DNA of 32,164 nt from a virus. The position numbers were made by a program, and so were the translations under genes. Under the pieces are notes generated by a model. That model made no database searches and was not told the origin of the DNA. It saw only the letters and a program-made list of their open reading frames with translations. The stretch covers positions 12,770-44,933 of the IMG/VR virus record IMGVR_UViG_3300002231_000335; one strand, given 5' to 3'. This document shows, piece after piece, positions 10,563 to 16,612 of the stretch; position 1 is the first letter of the stretch; each line of letters opens with the position of its first letter.

Positions 10563-11195
10563 ATGCAGTTGAGCGAAGTTGAAGAAAAAACGAACCAAAC
10601 TTTAGTCACTAACGAAGAGTTCACAGCCGATTCAATCAATGGGCTGATGCTATTTCGTGAGCTTGAAGATAAAGGCGTTGAAGTTGAAGCGGTCACTCTT
10701 CTTGAGGATGGTGTGTTAATCGTTAACGCTAACGATCCTACAACAGATCAACTTGCTTTGATCGCGGCGGCCGTCGCCTCTCATACCGGCGGCGACTTTC
10801 ATGAATGCAATCAAGTTTCACCGAGTACCGGGATCGTATCTGCTACTGATGAAAATTTGGTGGAGGTTGCGGCGCTTGATACTGGTCCGTTGCGCGCCGG
10901 GGCTTACTTGCTGATCTGGTACGGTGAGGCATGTGTTAGTGATGAGTTAGATCATGCCGTGGCGGTTTCGACCCTCACAATGGGAACCAACGGCGGCGCT
11001 CAAAGTGAGCGGGCGTTGTCATGTGTAAGCGGTCAAAGTTGGGGTAACATAGGAGGGATGCAACCCGTGATTTTGAGGGACGGCGAAAGCTTGCAATTTA
11101 AGTTGAACGTTTCAAGAGTCGCGGCTGCTACTGGAACACCTAGTGACAGTCAAGCGAAAATGCAGAGGGGGCAAATATTCATTAGACGGGCCTGA
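10563..11195 (+). CDS. Fibre-associated protein, function unknown
   Basis: The 210-residue protein starts one base after the fibre stop. It has an acidic N-terminal part (EVEAVTLLEDGVLIVNANDP) and a beta-rich C-terminal part (GAYLLIWYGEACVSDELDHAVAVSTLTMG and RDGESLQFKLNVSRV). It could be a fibre head or chaperone-like virion protein, judged by position only. After the stop, another frame continues as SLAASQELGRLSTDQQARRLLEADLDGNNNDLG to 11305 without its own start. A single missing base near 11192 would extend the protein by about 36 residues. Confidence 0.68.
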   Translation: MQLSEVEEKTNQTLVTNEEFTADSINGLMLFRELEDKGVEVEAVTLLEDGVLIVNANDPTTDQLALIAAAVASHTGGDFHECNQVSPSTGIVSATDENLVEVAALDTGPLRAGAYLLIWYGEACVSDELDHAVAVSTLTMGTNGGAQSERALSCVSGQSWGNIGGMQPVILRDGESLQFKLNVSRVAAATGTPSDSQAKMQRGQIFIRRA

Positions 11196-11306
11196 TACCC
11201 TCTCTCGCGGCATCTCAGGAGCTAGGACGACTCAGTACCGACCAGCAAGCCCGGAGGCTCTTAGAAGCCGACCTGGACGGCAACAATAACGATTTAGGAA
11301 CATAGA

Positions 11307-11510
11307 ATGAACGACGCTTTAGAGATTGCCGGAATTTTGAGAGATATGGGGGGGTATGGGGTCGCGGCCCTTATGTGGTTCTTCTGGCGTGAAGAGCGCA
11401 AGGAACGGATCCGCTATCGCGACTTGCACGAAACCACATTGAAGAGCGTTCCCGATCTGACAAGATCAATTGAGGAACTATCAACAGATCTGAAAGGGCG
11501 CAGACGATGA
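11307..11510 (+). CDS. Small membrane protein, holin candidate
   Basis: The protein has 67 residues. It has one hydrophobic segment near residues 15-27 (GYGVAALMWFFW), followed by a strongly charged cytoplasmic-type tail (REERKERIRYRDLHETTLKSV). It is the first gene of an operon in which each gene overlaps the next by a few bases and which ends with the endolysin. Holin or lysis regulator is an inference from that position. A single short membrane segment is compatible with a pinholin-like protein but does not prove it. Confidence 0.62.
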   Translation: MNDALEIAGILRDMGGYGVAALMWFFWREERKERIRYRDLHETTLKSVPDLTRSIEELSTDLKGRRR

Positions 11511-11713
11511 ATCACAATCCAATAACCAAACTTCGCATTGCAATCGTTCACTTCGTGGGTATGAAGACACGAGAGGAGATCGAAGAAGAACACACAAGGG
11601 ACTCACAGAAGGTCTTGAGCGTGACCCTTGGAGTGCGTAAGGCAACGAGCAAAGTTCACGAAGTGCGAAGGCACCTAAGCAGACAACCATCAGTGAGTGA
11701 GATTGTATTATGA
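11507..11713 (+). CDS. Small charged protein in lysis operon
   Basis: The protein has 68 residues and overlaps both neighbours by ATGA. The N-terminus has a weakly hydrophobic stretch (LRIAIVHFVGM) and the rest is charged and helical (KTREEIEEEHTRDSQKVL, then VRKATSKVHEVRRHL). An inner-membrane spanin is conceivable because the next gene is a lipoprotein, but the hydrophobic part is short. I do not recognise the family. Confidence 0.55.
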   Translation: MNHNPITKLRIAIVHFVGMKTREEIEEEHTRDSQKVLSVTLGVRKATSKVHEVRRHLSRQPSVSEIVL

Positions 11714-11919
11714 GAAAAGTGTTAGTTTTTTACATGGCCCTTTTGATTGCCGGTTGCGGCGGCGGAAACGTCAACCGCGATCTTTGCGTAGGGGGCGCGG
11801 CTATCGGATACCAAGCCGTGATCAACAAGTGCAAAGAAGAAAGCTTGAGCTACGATCAATGCGTCAAAAAGTACGACAACGAAAACGAGTTTCAGGGGAA
11901 GCAGGAGGGGTGCCGATAA
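11710..11919 (+). CDS. Small lipoprotein in lysis operon, outer-spanin candidate
   Basis: The 69-residue protein has a classic lipoprotein signal, MRKVLVFYMALLIAGC, with the lipobox LIAGC at residues 12-16. The mature part of about 54 residues carries several Cys and a charged C-terminus (SYDQCVKKYDNENEF). Lipoproteins just before an endolysin are often outer spanins. This one lacks the Pro-rich composition of Rz1, so the role is uncertain. The lipobox points to a Gram-negative host. Confidence 0.7.
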   Translation: MRKVLVFYMALLIAGCGGGNVNRDLCVGGAAIGYQAVINKCKEESLSYDQCVKKYDNENEFQGKQEGCR

Positions 11920-12089
11920 TGTTTAAGCTGGCATCACTGATCGGGCTTGTTCCCGATGCGGTTAGACTCACGCGAAAAGTGATCAGTGAGATCCGCAAGG
12001 GCAACGCAGACAAGGCGGCGATGCTAGCGAAAGAAGCGGCCGAACGGCAAGCGCTCTTTGCAGCGGGAAGGAAACAACTCGATGGGTAA
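11919..12089 (+). CDS. Small helical protein in lysis operon
   Basis: The 56-residue protein begins at the ATG sharing one base with the previous stop (TAATG). The N-terminus FKLASLIGLVPDAVRL may associate with the membrane. The rest is Ala/Lys/Glu-rich helix (KVISEIRKGNADKAAMLAKEAAERQALFAAG). It overlaps the endolysin start by 8 bp, so the two are probably translationally coupled. I do not recognise a family. Confidence 0.55.
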   Translation: MFKLASLIGLVPDAVRLTRKVISEIRKGNADKAAMLAKEAAERQALFAAGRKQLDG

Positions 12090-12705
12090 GGGGCTCACAG
12101 AAGGCTTGCGCGTTGCGCGTGAGCTTGGCTACACGATCCACGATCACAACTTCGGCAACTCATCAAAAGCTAACCTTGAGGGAGTGCTACCGACAATCGT
12201 TGACGTCGCGCGACTGGCGATCAAGTTGTGCCCTTTTGATGGCACGGTGATCCCTAACGGCGGCCTACGCACGCAAGCGGCGGCAAACCAGAACGAAGCA
12301 AACGGAACCGGGATCCCAGACTCCCGGCACCTACTGCAAAGCGACGGCTTCGGTCACGCAATCGATTGCATTGCACTCACACCGGGCGCGGGCATCGACT
12401 GGACCAACATGGCAGCCTTTGAAGCGATGGCTGAAGCAGTGAAGATTGCAAGCGCGATCTTGAACGTGCCGATCCGGCAAGGTTGTGATTGGAATATGAA
12501 CGGGACGTTTTCCGAAGGCAACGAATGGGACTGGTCACACTTTGAAGATCCAAAACAGAAGTACATGGCAGCGGCCGTCGCTGAGTTGGCGCGCTACCGC
12601 AGAGTGTTAGGTCTTGATGAGCTAGACGATCAGACGGACGAAACAGCGGGGCCCGGTTGCGAGTGTCCCGAATGCGGCGCGCCTCTCCGGCTTCTCTCTT
12701 TGTAA
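12082..12705 (+). CDS. Endolysin, M15-family peptidase
   Basis: The 207-residue protein should cut peptidoglycan cross-link peptides (L-Ala-D-Glu or D-Ala-D-Ala type peptidase). Zinc ligands of the M15 family are visible: SRH (His83), GHAID (Asp95) and WDWSHF (His153). GLRT...QNEANGTGIPDSR is the typical stretch before the first ligand. The family usually has a short SxHxxGxAxD, and here about five residues (LQSDG) are inserted. The C-terminus adds CECPECGAPL, a possible small zinc knuckle. I chose the ATG at 12082 because GGAAGG lies upstream; a TTG at 12058 is possible. No signal peptide is seen, so it would need a holin. Confidence 0.85.
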   Translation: MGKGLTEGLRVARELGYTIHDHNFGNSSKANLEGVLPTIVDVARLAIKLCPFDGTVIPNGGLRTQAAANQNEANGTGIPDSRHLLQSDGFGHAIDCIALTPGAGIDWTNMAAFEAMAEAVKIASAILNVPIRQGCDWNMNGTFSEGNEWDWSHFEDPKQKYMAAAVAELARYRRVLGLDELDDQTDETAGPGCECPECGAPLRLLSL

Positions 12706-12721
12706 AAAAAAAGAGATCCAC

Positions 12722-12759
12722 CTCCGCGCTATTTACTGAGCATAGCATATTATTCAACG
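12722..12759. repeat. Left copy of perfect 38-bp inverted repeat
   Basis: The sequence reads on the minus strand CGTTGAATAATATGC followed by TATGCTCAGTAAATAGC and GCGGAG. It is an exact reverse complement of 15702-15739. It contains a promoter-like pair pointing left on the minus strand (TTGAAT, 16 bp, TAAATA), toward the end of the endolysin gene. Similarity to the right copy continues imperfectly for about ten bases outward (AGAGATCCAC against AGAGGTACAT). Confidence 0.85.
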
Positions 12760-12788
12760 GAAGTAAATAGCAGAAAAAGCACGCAAAA

Positions 12789-12818
12789 AAGCCCCCTTCC
12801 GTTTCCGGTTGGGGGCTT
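12789..12818. terminator. Bidirectional terminator between endolysin and minus gene
   Basis: The 8-bp stem AAGCCCCC / GGGGGCTT has a loop of 14 bases. On the minus strand it is followed by a T run (A run at 12785-12790 on the plus strand). It lies between two convergent genes, the endolysin and the gene ending at 12823, and can serve both. Confidence 0.8.
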
Positions 12819-12822
12819 CTTG

Positions 12823-13098
12823 CTAGTTGATGCTGGGGTCGTTGCGGATCCGATCCCGGCGTTCCATTTCTCGGATCCGACTGTTAATGATTGACACTTC
12901 GCGGTCGCTCAAAGTTTCTTCGATCTTGTCGGCAAACTGAGAAGCAAGCCAGCTTGCCGCGTCTGCTACTTCATGCCGGGCGATGCTCAAGGTCGGAACG
13001 ATTCCAAGATCTCTCATGCTCGCGGCGTTGTCCTCAATGAGCTTGACCAATTGGGCGCGGAACCGATCCGCGTGTTCTCGTGTTTTCTCTTCTGACAT
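12823..13098 (-). CDS. Hypothetical protein, 91 residues
   Basis: This is an all-helical charged protein (REHADRFRAQLVKLIEDNAASMRDLG, ADAASWLASQFADKIEETLSDREVSII, REMERRDRIR). I do not recognise the family. It is the last gene of the minus-strand module inside the inverted repeat and lies after a hairpin that follows the ArdC gene. A run of ten G lies directly upstream of its start at 13101-13110 and may include length errors. Confidence 0.6.
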   Translation of the reverse strand: MSEEKTREHADRFRAQLVKLIEDNAASMRDLGIVPTLSIARHEVADAASWLASQFADKIEETLSDREVSIINSRIREMERRDRIRNDPSIN

Positions 13099-13126
13099 AG
13101 GGGGGGGGGCTTTCAGGTTGAAGAAA

Positions 13127-13148
13127 GAGCCCCCTTGCGGGGGCGCTC
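13127..13148 (-). terminator. Terminator hairpin after ArdC gene
   Basis: On the minus strand the sequence GAGCGCCCCC-GCAA-GGGGGCTC has a stem of about nine pairs with one bulge and is followed by TTTCTT. It lies between the ArdC stop and the next minus gene, so it may attenuate rather than end transcription. Confidence 0.65.
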
Positions 13149-13160
13149 CCTGTTAGTGGT

Positions 13161-14081
13161 TCACGCGCTAGCGCTCTTTTGAAAAGCGGGGGCATCAACT
13201 CCGAGCACGCGATCAGCGGCTTTCTGAGCAGCGGCAACTGCTTTGAGCACAATTGAGCTATCTGCTTTGATCGTCTTCTTCCACCCGGCGATGTATGCCG
13301 CAGAGTTGTTGAAGGTGCGCTCACCGATCCCGGCGGTACCGCAAAGGAAAGAAGCGGTGAACTCAGCGATCAACTCTTCTTGGCCGTACTTGTGAGATCC
13401 AAACCTGATCGGGTCGGTGATCCCGTCGCGGTTGAGCTTTGACTCGTGGCCGGTGCTGTGTGCCATCTCATGAAAAAGTGTTGAGTAGTATTCTTCCGAG
13501 CTGTTGAAGGACTCAGGGGCGGGCATCTTGATCGTGTCCTTCTTGGGGTTGTAAGAGGCTCTTGAGCCGCCATGGGTGATCGTTGGGCAATCAACGTATG
13601 CGCTCACAATGTCCTCACAACTAACGATCTCCTCATGGTCATTGTCTAGGGCTTCAGCGTCCTTTGCTTTCTTGGGGATCTTGAAGTCTCCCTCAACAAG
13701 GTCGAGATTGAAAACGGTGTATGTTTTAATCCCGCAAAACTTTTGATCCCGCTTCGCAAGCTTCTTGCCGTTCTTGTCCTTGTCAATGATGAGGGGGCGC
13801 ACAACCTTGACGCCTTGACCGCTTGCATCCTTGAGGGTGCAACCCTGCTTTTTGATCTGCAAGTATGTTGCCCAGACTGGCGACGTGTAACCGCGAGCGC
13901 TTGCAACGTATGCGGTAAACATTCCGTTCCATCCTCGGTAAGTGTGACCAGTTGCGCCCATTTGGGGTGCGCCTGTGTTCCAGGGCTTTTGCCAAGGAAG
14001 CTCCCCGGTGCTCTCAATGATCTCAAGGATGAGCTCAGCGGTGATTTCGTAGGCGTTCTTTTTGGCGGGCTTGGTTGTCAT
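13161..14081 (-). CDS. ArdC-type antirestriction protein with zincin domain
   Basis: The 306-residue protein has the two-part ArdC layout. The N-terminal ssDNA-binding domain spans residues 8-150 (YEITAELILEIIESTGELPWQKPW, then PQMGATGHTYRGWNGMFTAY, FNLDLVEGDF). The C-terminal zincin metallopeptidase-like domain has HEMAHSTGH at residues 204-212 and a likely third ligand in EELIAE (235-240). ArdC proteins of plasmids protect incoming single-stranded DNA against type I restriction. In a phage it would act early after entry. The start is the ATG at 14081 (TTKPAKKNAYE), after a GGTCC-rich leader; longer starts run into the leader. A palindrome-containing promoter lies about 45-70 bp upstream. 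Confidence 0.88.
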   Translation of the reverse strand: MTTKPAKKNAYEITAELILEIIESTGELPWQKPWNTGAPQMGATGHTYRGWNGMFTAYVASARGYTSPVWATYLQIKKQGCTLKDASGQGVKVVRPLIIDKDKNGKKLAKRDQKFCGIKTYTVFNLDLVEGDFKIPKKAKDAEALDNDHEEIVSCEDIVSAYVDCPTITHGGSRASYNPKKDTIKMPAPESFNSSEEYYSTLFHEMAHSTGHESKLNRDGITDPIRFGSHKYGQEELIAEFTASFLCGTAGIGERTFNNSAAYIAGWKKTIKADSSIVLKAVAAAQKAADRVLGVDAPAFQKSASA

Positions 14082-14125
14082 TGTTTGGGTCCTTTTTGGT
14101 GTGTCGCTTCGTTGCAACAAGAAAG

Positions 14126-14153
14126 AGACTAGTGAATATTATTCAACGCGCAA
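14126..14153 (-). promoter_or_regulatory. Promoter with palindromic operator in spacer (ArdC)
   Basis: On the minus strand -35 TTGCGC and -10 TAGTCT are separated by exactly 16 bp. The spacer is GTTGAATAATATTCAC, a near-perfect copy of the recurrent palindrome. A protein bound there would cover both boxes, which suggests repression. The ArdC start is about 45 bp downstream. Confidence 0.7.
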
Positions 14154-14268
14154 GTGCGGCAAAACAGCTAGCAAATGAATCGCGATCAGAACGGCAGGAG
14201 AAAACGCCTAGCTTGCGGGTGTTAATCTTTCACAGAAAAAGAATCTTTTTTTATCCTTGCTCGGGGGG

Positions 14269-14298
14269 TTGAATAATATTCAAGAGGCGTGCTAAAAT
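14269..14298 (+). promoter_or_regulatory. Plus promoter with perfect palindrome over -35
   Basis: The -35 TTGAAT (14269-14274) and -10 TAAAAT (14293-14298) are 18 bp apart. The perfect 15-bp palindrome TTGAATAATATTCAA covers 14269-14283. The predicted +1 falls on the GTG at 14305. It is divergent to the ArdC promoter, about 115 bp away. Confidence 0.7.
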
Positions 14299-14304
14299 AG
14301 CGCC

Positions 14305-14418
14305 GTGGATCCGATCCTAAAAAAGGATCCCCAAAAAGTGAAAGCCCCGGTCCATGCGTCGCCGGAAAAGGACCAACTAAACCGGGGGCGAGGGCGCGGG
14401 GCTCTCAGAGAGTTGTGA
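14305..14418 (+). CDS. Candidate leaderless small protein, 37 residues
   Basis: A GTG lies seven bases after the -10 box TAAAAT, exactly where transcription should start. It opens a frame of 37 codons: (M)DPILKKDPQKVKAPVHASPE then KDQLNRGRGRGALREL. The product is very basic. The same transcript could instead be a structured RNA. AGCCCCG at 14343-14349 pairs with CGGGGCT at 14397-14403, GGTCC pairs with GGACC inside, and the two GGATCC copies can pair. Transcription beyond the stop runs antisense to the minus gene ending at 14453. The coding call rests on start position only. Confidence 0.35.
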   Translation: MDPILKKDPQKVKAPVHASPEKDQLNRGRGRGALREL

Positions 14419-14452
14419 TGTTTTCGTTAGGTGTCGATTCCTGTGTTATTGG

Positions 14453-14974
14453 TTAACGAAATTCCGAAGCGTTCCAAGTTGTGAGCCCTCTCGGCTCATG
14501 CATTTTGACGGCCTGATCTTCTGTGATGGCTCTGTTAGAGATCGCGATCTCAACAAATGCGATCCATGCTTCCCGGCGATGTTCGGGCGAGTCGTCACCA
14601 CTGGTCACAACTTCGGGCATCACTGCATCACGAAATTCTTCAACCATGAAGGCGGGCGGCAACCGGCGCGCCGCTTTGCCTAGCATCGCGGTCAGGCAAG
14701 CTAACGCTTCTCTCACAAGTCGCTCACTACTCTCAGAGTCAAACCCTATGATCCAGTCACCACGGGATCCGATCCTCCCTTCGGGCTTGTCCAGGGTGCG
14801 AACCCTCGCAAGGTTCTCAGCGGTACTTGTCCAGCTCAAGCCCCGGATCGGCAACTCAGAGGGCGACCGGCCGTGGTAGGGGTGACCGGGCTTGAGTGCA
14901 ACAAAACCCCATAGGGTGCCGGTCTCAGCTTGCGCAACGTAGCATTTGAAACCGCGTTCAAGGTAAACGATCAT
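14453..14974 (-). CDS. Hypothetical protein, 173 residues
   Basis: The N-terminal part (MIVYLERGFKCYVAQAETGTLWGFVALKPGHPYHGRSP) looks like a small beta-rich domain with YHGRSPSELP and GDWIIGFDSE. The C-terminal part is helical (SERLVREALACLTAMLGK and EFRDAVMPEV). I do not recognise a named family. The start ATG overlaps the previous gene's stop (ATGA), so the two are co-translated. Confidence 0.6.
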   Translation of the reverse strand: MIVYLERGFKCYVAQAETGTLWGFVALKPGHPYHGRSPSELPIRGLSWTSTAENLARVRTLDKPEGRIGSRGDWIIGFDSESSERLVREALACLTAMLGKAARRLPPAFMVEEFRDAVMPEVVTSGDDSPEHRREAWIAFVEIAISNRAITEDQAVKMHEPRGLTTWNASEFR

Positions 14975-15195
14975 TTGATAGAGGGCCTTGCTAGGTTTGA
15001 GAGGGTATAGTTAACGCCTTGAACGAAACCGCGAGCGGTTGCAGCGTCGAAAAAAAGCACGCTTGCAAATGCGGAGTGTCCGCGCAACTGGTAGCGCTCA
15101 ACATCGATCATGTTATCACCGCGATCTTCGATCTCAGTTTTGAGCCCTAGTCGGTTGAGTTCATCTGCGTATATTGTTGCTTCTTGCTTGGTCAT
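14971..15195 (-). CDS. Hypothetical protein, 74 residues
   Basis: The small protein begins MTKQEATIYADELNRLGLK. It has an alpha/beta pattern (TEIEDRGDNMIDVERY, then FASVLFFDAATARGFVQGVNYTL). It is likely soluble and the family is unknown. Its leader TAAAGGACTAACACCAA up to the ATG is identical to that of the glycine-rich fibre gene at 6784. It overlaps the next gene by 4 bp. Confidence 0.6.
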   Translation of the reverse strand: MTKQEATIYADELNRLGLKTEIEDRGDNMIDVERYQLRGHSAFASVLFFDAATARGFVQGVNYTLSNLARPSIK

Positions 15196-15253
15196 TTGGT
15201 GTTAGTCCTTTAAGAGGGGCCCCGAAGGGACCCGCTGTTAGTGGTTTCCTCAA

Positions 15254-15505
15254 TTACCCTTTGGCGAGTGTCGTGATCCATTTAGATGCGCAGTAGAAAG
15301 CCTCACGGTCGCTCTCAGGCAACTTCGTTTCAAGGGTCTGCGCCAGGTGATGCATACTACCAGCGAGGAAAAGGTTTCCCTTGTTGAAGTTGTCCAAAGA
15401 CTGAGAAAGAGCCTCTTTTGCGTTGCTTTCTCCCATCTTGTCAATCCAGTTGCGGGCGAAAGTTGCGATTTTGGCGGTTTCAATTGCGATCATGGTGTTA
15501 GTCAT
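15254..15505 (-). CDS. Hypothetical protein, 83 residues
   Basis: The helical protein reads ATFARNWIDKMGESNAKEAL, then LDNFNKGNLFLAGSMHHLAQTLE and YCASKWITTLAKG. I do not recognise the family. Its promoter and leader closely resemble those of the ArdC gene, which suggests that both belong to one regulon. Between its stop and the next start (15196-15253) there is a GGGGCCCC-GAA-GGG hairpin. Confidence 0.6.
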   Translation of the reverse strand: MTNTMIAIETAKIATFARNWIDKMGESNAKEALSQSLDNFNKGNLFLAGSMHHLAQTLETKLPESDREAFYCASKWITTLAKG

Positions 15506-15550
15506 TTTCGGTTGGTCCTTTTCGGTTGCCGCTTCGTTGCGACAAGAGAG

Positions 15551-15578
15551 AAATTAGTGAATATTCTTCAATGCGCAA
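15551..15578 (-). promoter_or_regulatory. Promoter with palindromic operator in spacer (gene at 15505)
   Basis: On the minus strand -35 TTGCGC and -10 TAATTT flank a 16-bp spacer ATTGAAGAATATTCAC. The layout is identical to the ArdC promoter. About 45 bp separates it from the start codon, with a leader of the same type (GCAACGAAGCG and AAAAGGACC). Confidence 0.7.
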
Positions 15579-15701
15579 GCACGCAAAAAACCCTGCGAAA
15601 TGAATCGTGATTCACTAGACAGGGAAAACTAGCCGTTTCCGGTGTTAGCCGTTAACGGGAAAAAAGTTTCTTTTTTTTCAGTCTTTGGGGGTCTGTTTTT
15701 G

Positions 15702-15739
15702 CGTTGAATAATATGCTATGCTCAGTAAATAGCGCGGAG
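15702..15739. repeat. Right copy of perfect 38-bp inverted repeat
   Basis: Exact reverse complement of 12722-12759. It holds a plus-strand promoter-like pair (TTGAAT at 15704-15709, 16 bp, TAAATA at 15726-15731) pointing right, toward the 3' ends of the minus operon that finishes at 15748. Both copies therefore point outward from the enclosed 2.9-kb module. A three-codon frame, ATG TAC CTC TAA, begins at 15740, just after the expected start of transcription. Confidence 0.85.
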
Positions 15740-15747
15740 ATGTACCT

Positions 15748-15957
15748 CTAAAAAAAGTCTGGGGTCTTGTAGGTGTGCTTGGTGTTTTCCGCTTCGGTTT
15801 CTCTCAAGTGCTCTTGTGTTTCCTTGAGTTGCGCTTTGATCTTCCACAACTCAAGTCGAAGCCCTCCGTTGACCTCGCGCTGCAAAGCAAGTTGCCGCTT
15901 GAGTTCTTGGCAGTGCGCGCAAGGTGGCTCACAACCCACTAACGATCCCATTTTCAT
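15748..15957 (-). CDS. Small coiled-coil protein with CxxC
   Basis: From the ATG at 15957 the protein has 69 residues; a second ATG is two codons later. It begins MKMGSLVGCEPPCAHCQELK, with Cys in a CxxxCxxC arrangement. A long charged helix follows (RQLALQREVNGGLRLELWKI, KAQLKETQEHLRETEAENT), likely a coiled coil. It overlaps the end of the upstream membrane protein gene by 29 bp. Role unknown. Confidence 0.5.
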   Translation of the reverse strand: MKMGSLVGCEPPCAHCQELKRQLALQREVNGGLRLELWKIKAQLKETQEHLRETEAENTKHTYKTPDFF

Positions 15958-16210
15958 CAACGCAATAGTTGGGCGGGTTGATTTGATCGTGGATCTCCAT
16001 GGTGACGGACTCCGAAACGAACCAACCAAAACCAAACGCAAAGCCGAGCAACGCGACGGAAACGAAAAGAGCAACCGCGCCGAACGCGACAACGAAAAGC
16101 GCCGCGAGTAAACCGATCTTCTCAGGTTGCTTCTTTGGCTTGCGTGGGGGGATGGCGGCTCCCTTCGGTTCCGCTGGTGTCTTAGCATCGGGATCAAACG
16201 CAAAGCTCAT
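15929..16210 (-). CDS. Small membrane protein
   Basis: The protein has 93 residues. The N-terminus is Pro/Lys-rich (DPDAKTPAEPKGAAIPPRKP). Then comes a hydrophobic stretch of about 35 residues near positions 33-68 (IGLLAALFVVAFGAVALFVS, then VALLGFAFGFGWFVS), enough for one long or two short membrane segments. The tail is acidic. It overlaps the MazG-like stop by 4 bp. Function unknown. Confidence 0.6.
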   Translation of the reverse strand: MSFAFDPDAKTPAEPKGAAIPPRKPKKQPEKIGLLAALFVVAFGAVALFVSVALLGFAFGFGWFVSESVTMEIHDQINPPNYCVDENGIVSGL

Positions 16211-16551
16211 AACGCCTTCCCTCCGTGCCGGTGTGAGCGCGTTTCGTTGTAACGCATCTTCGCAAGCAGTGCGCTTTCAAGATCGAGATCCAACCTACCA
16301 ACAAGATCGAAAACACGGATCACAACATCGGCAAGCTCAACCTCAAGGCCCTCGGGCTTATCCGGCTTGTCTTCGTTTGCGTACATGATCAGTTTTCCGA
16401 TCCTTAGTTCTTCAGTCGCTTCGCTTACTTCGCTGTGAATCATTAACAACTTCTCAGCGATGTCTTGCGTTGTCGCGTCCCTTGTTTCGGGCCACCACCC
16501 TTTCGCAACGGCGTTATCATGACAACGATCTATCAAATCTCTAATATCCAT
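16207..16551 (-). CDS. MazG-like nucleotide pyrophosphohydrolase
   Basis: From the ATG at 16551 the protein has 114 residues and the all-helical NTP-PPase pattern. The first metal-binding motif is EVSEATEELR and the second is ELADVVIRVFDL, with acidic residues at MazG spacing. Such enzymes hydrolyse NTPs or dNTPs to monophosphates. In phages they are thought to adjust nucleotide pools or ppGpp. The C-terminus KMRYNETRSHRHGGKAL is typical. It lies in an operon with SSB and an exonuclease. Confidence 0.82.
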   Translation of the reverse strand: MDIRDLIDRCHDNAVAKGWWPETRDATTQDIAEKLLMIHSEVSEATEELRIGKLIMYANEDKPDKPEGLEVELADVVIRVFDLVGRLDLDLESALLAKMRYNETRSHRHGGKAL

Positions 16552-16579
16552 TTTCTGTTCTCTCAAAGGGAAAAAGGGC

Positions 16580-16593
16580 AGCCCCGAGGGGCT
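16580..16593 (-). terminator. Hairpin between SSB and MazG-like genes
   Basis: AGCCCC-GA-GGGGCT on the plus strand reads as AGCCCCTCGGGGCT on the minus strand, followed by GCCC and five T. It may partially terminate after SSB. It is weaker than the other terminators in the window because the T run is displaced. Confidence 0.5.
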
Positions 16594-16612
16594 ACCTGTT
16601 GAAGTGATGGTC

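Noticed and set aside
14269-14283. LexA (SOS) box
   Set aside because: The palindrome TTGAATAATATTCAA does not match the CTGT-N8-ACAG form of gammaproteobacterial LexA or the GAAC-type boxes of other groups. A phage regulator is more likely.
12722-15739. Insertion sequence with terminal inverted repeats
   Set aside because: No transposase or recombinase is encoded inside, no target duplication is seen, and the repeat contains a regulated promoter, so a mobile element cannot be claimed.
15740-15751. Three-codon leader peptide ATG TAC CTC TAA after the right repeat
   Set aside because: Too short to support as a gene. No attenuator structure follows, and the left copy has no equivalent.
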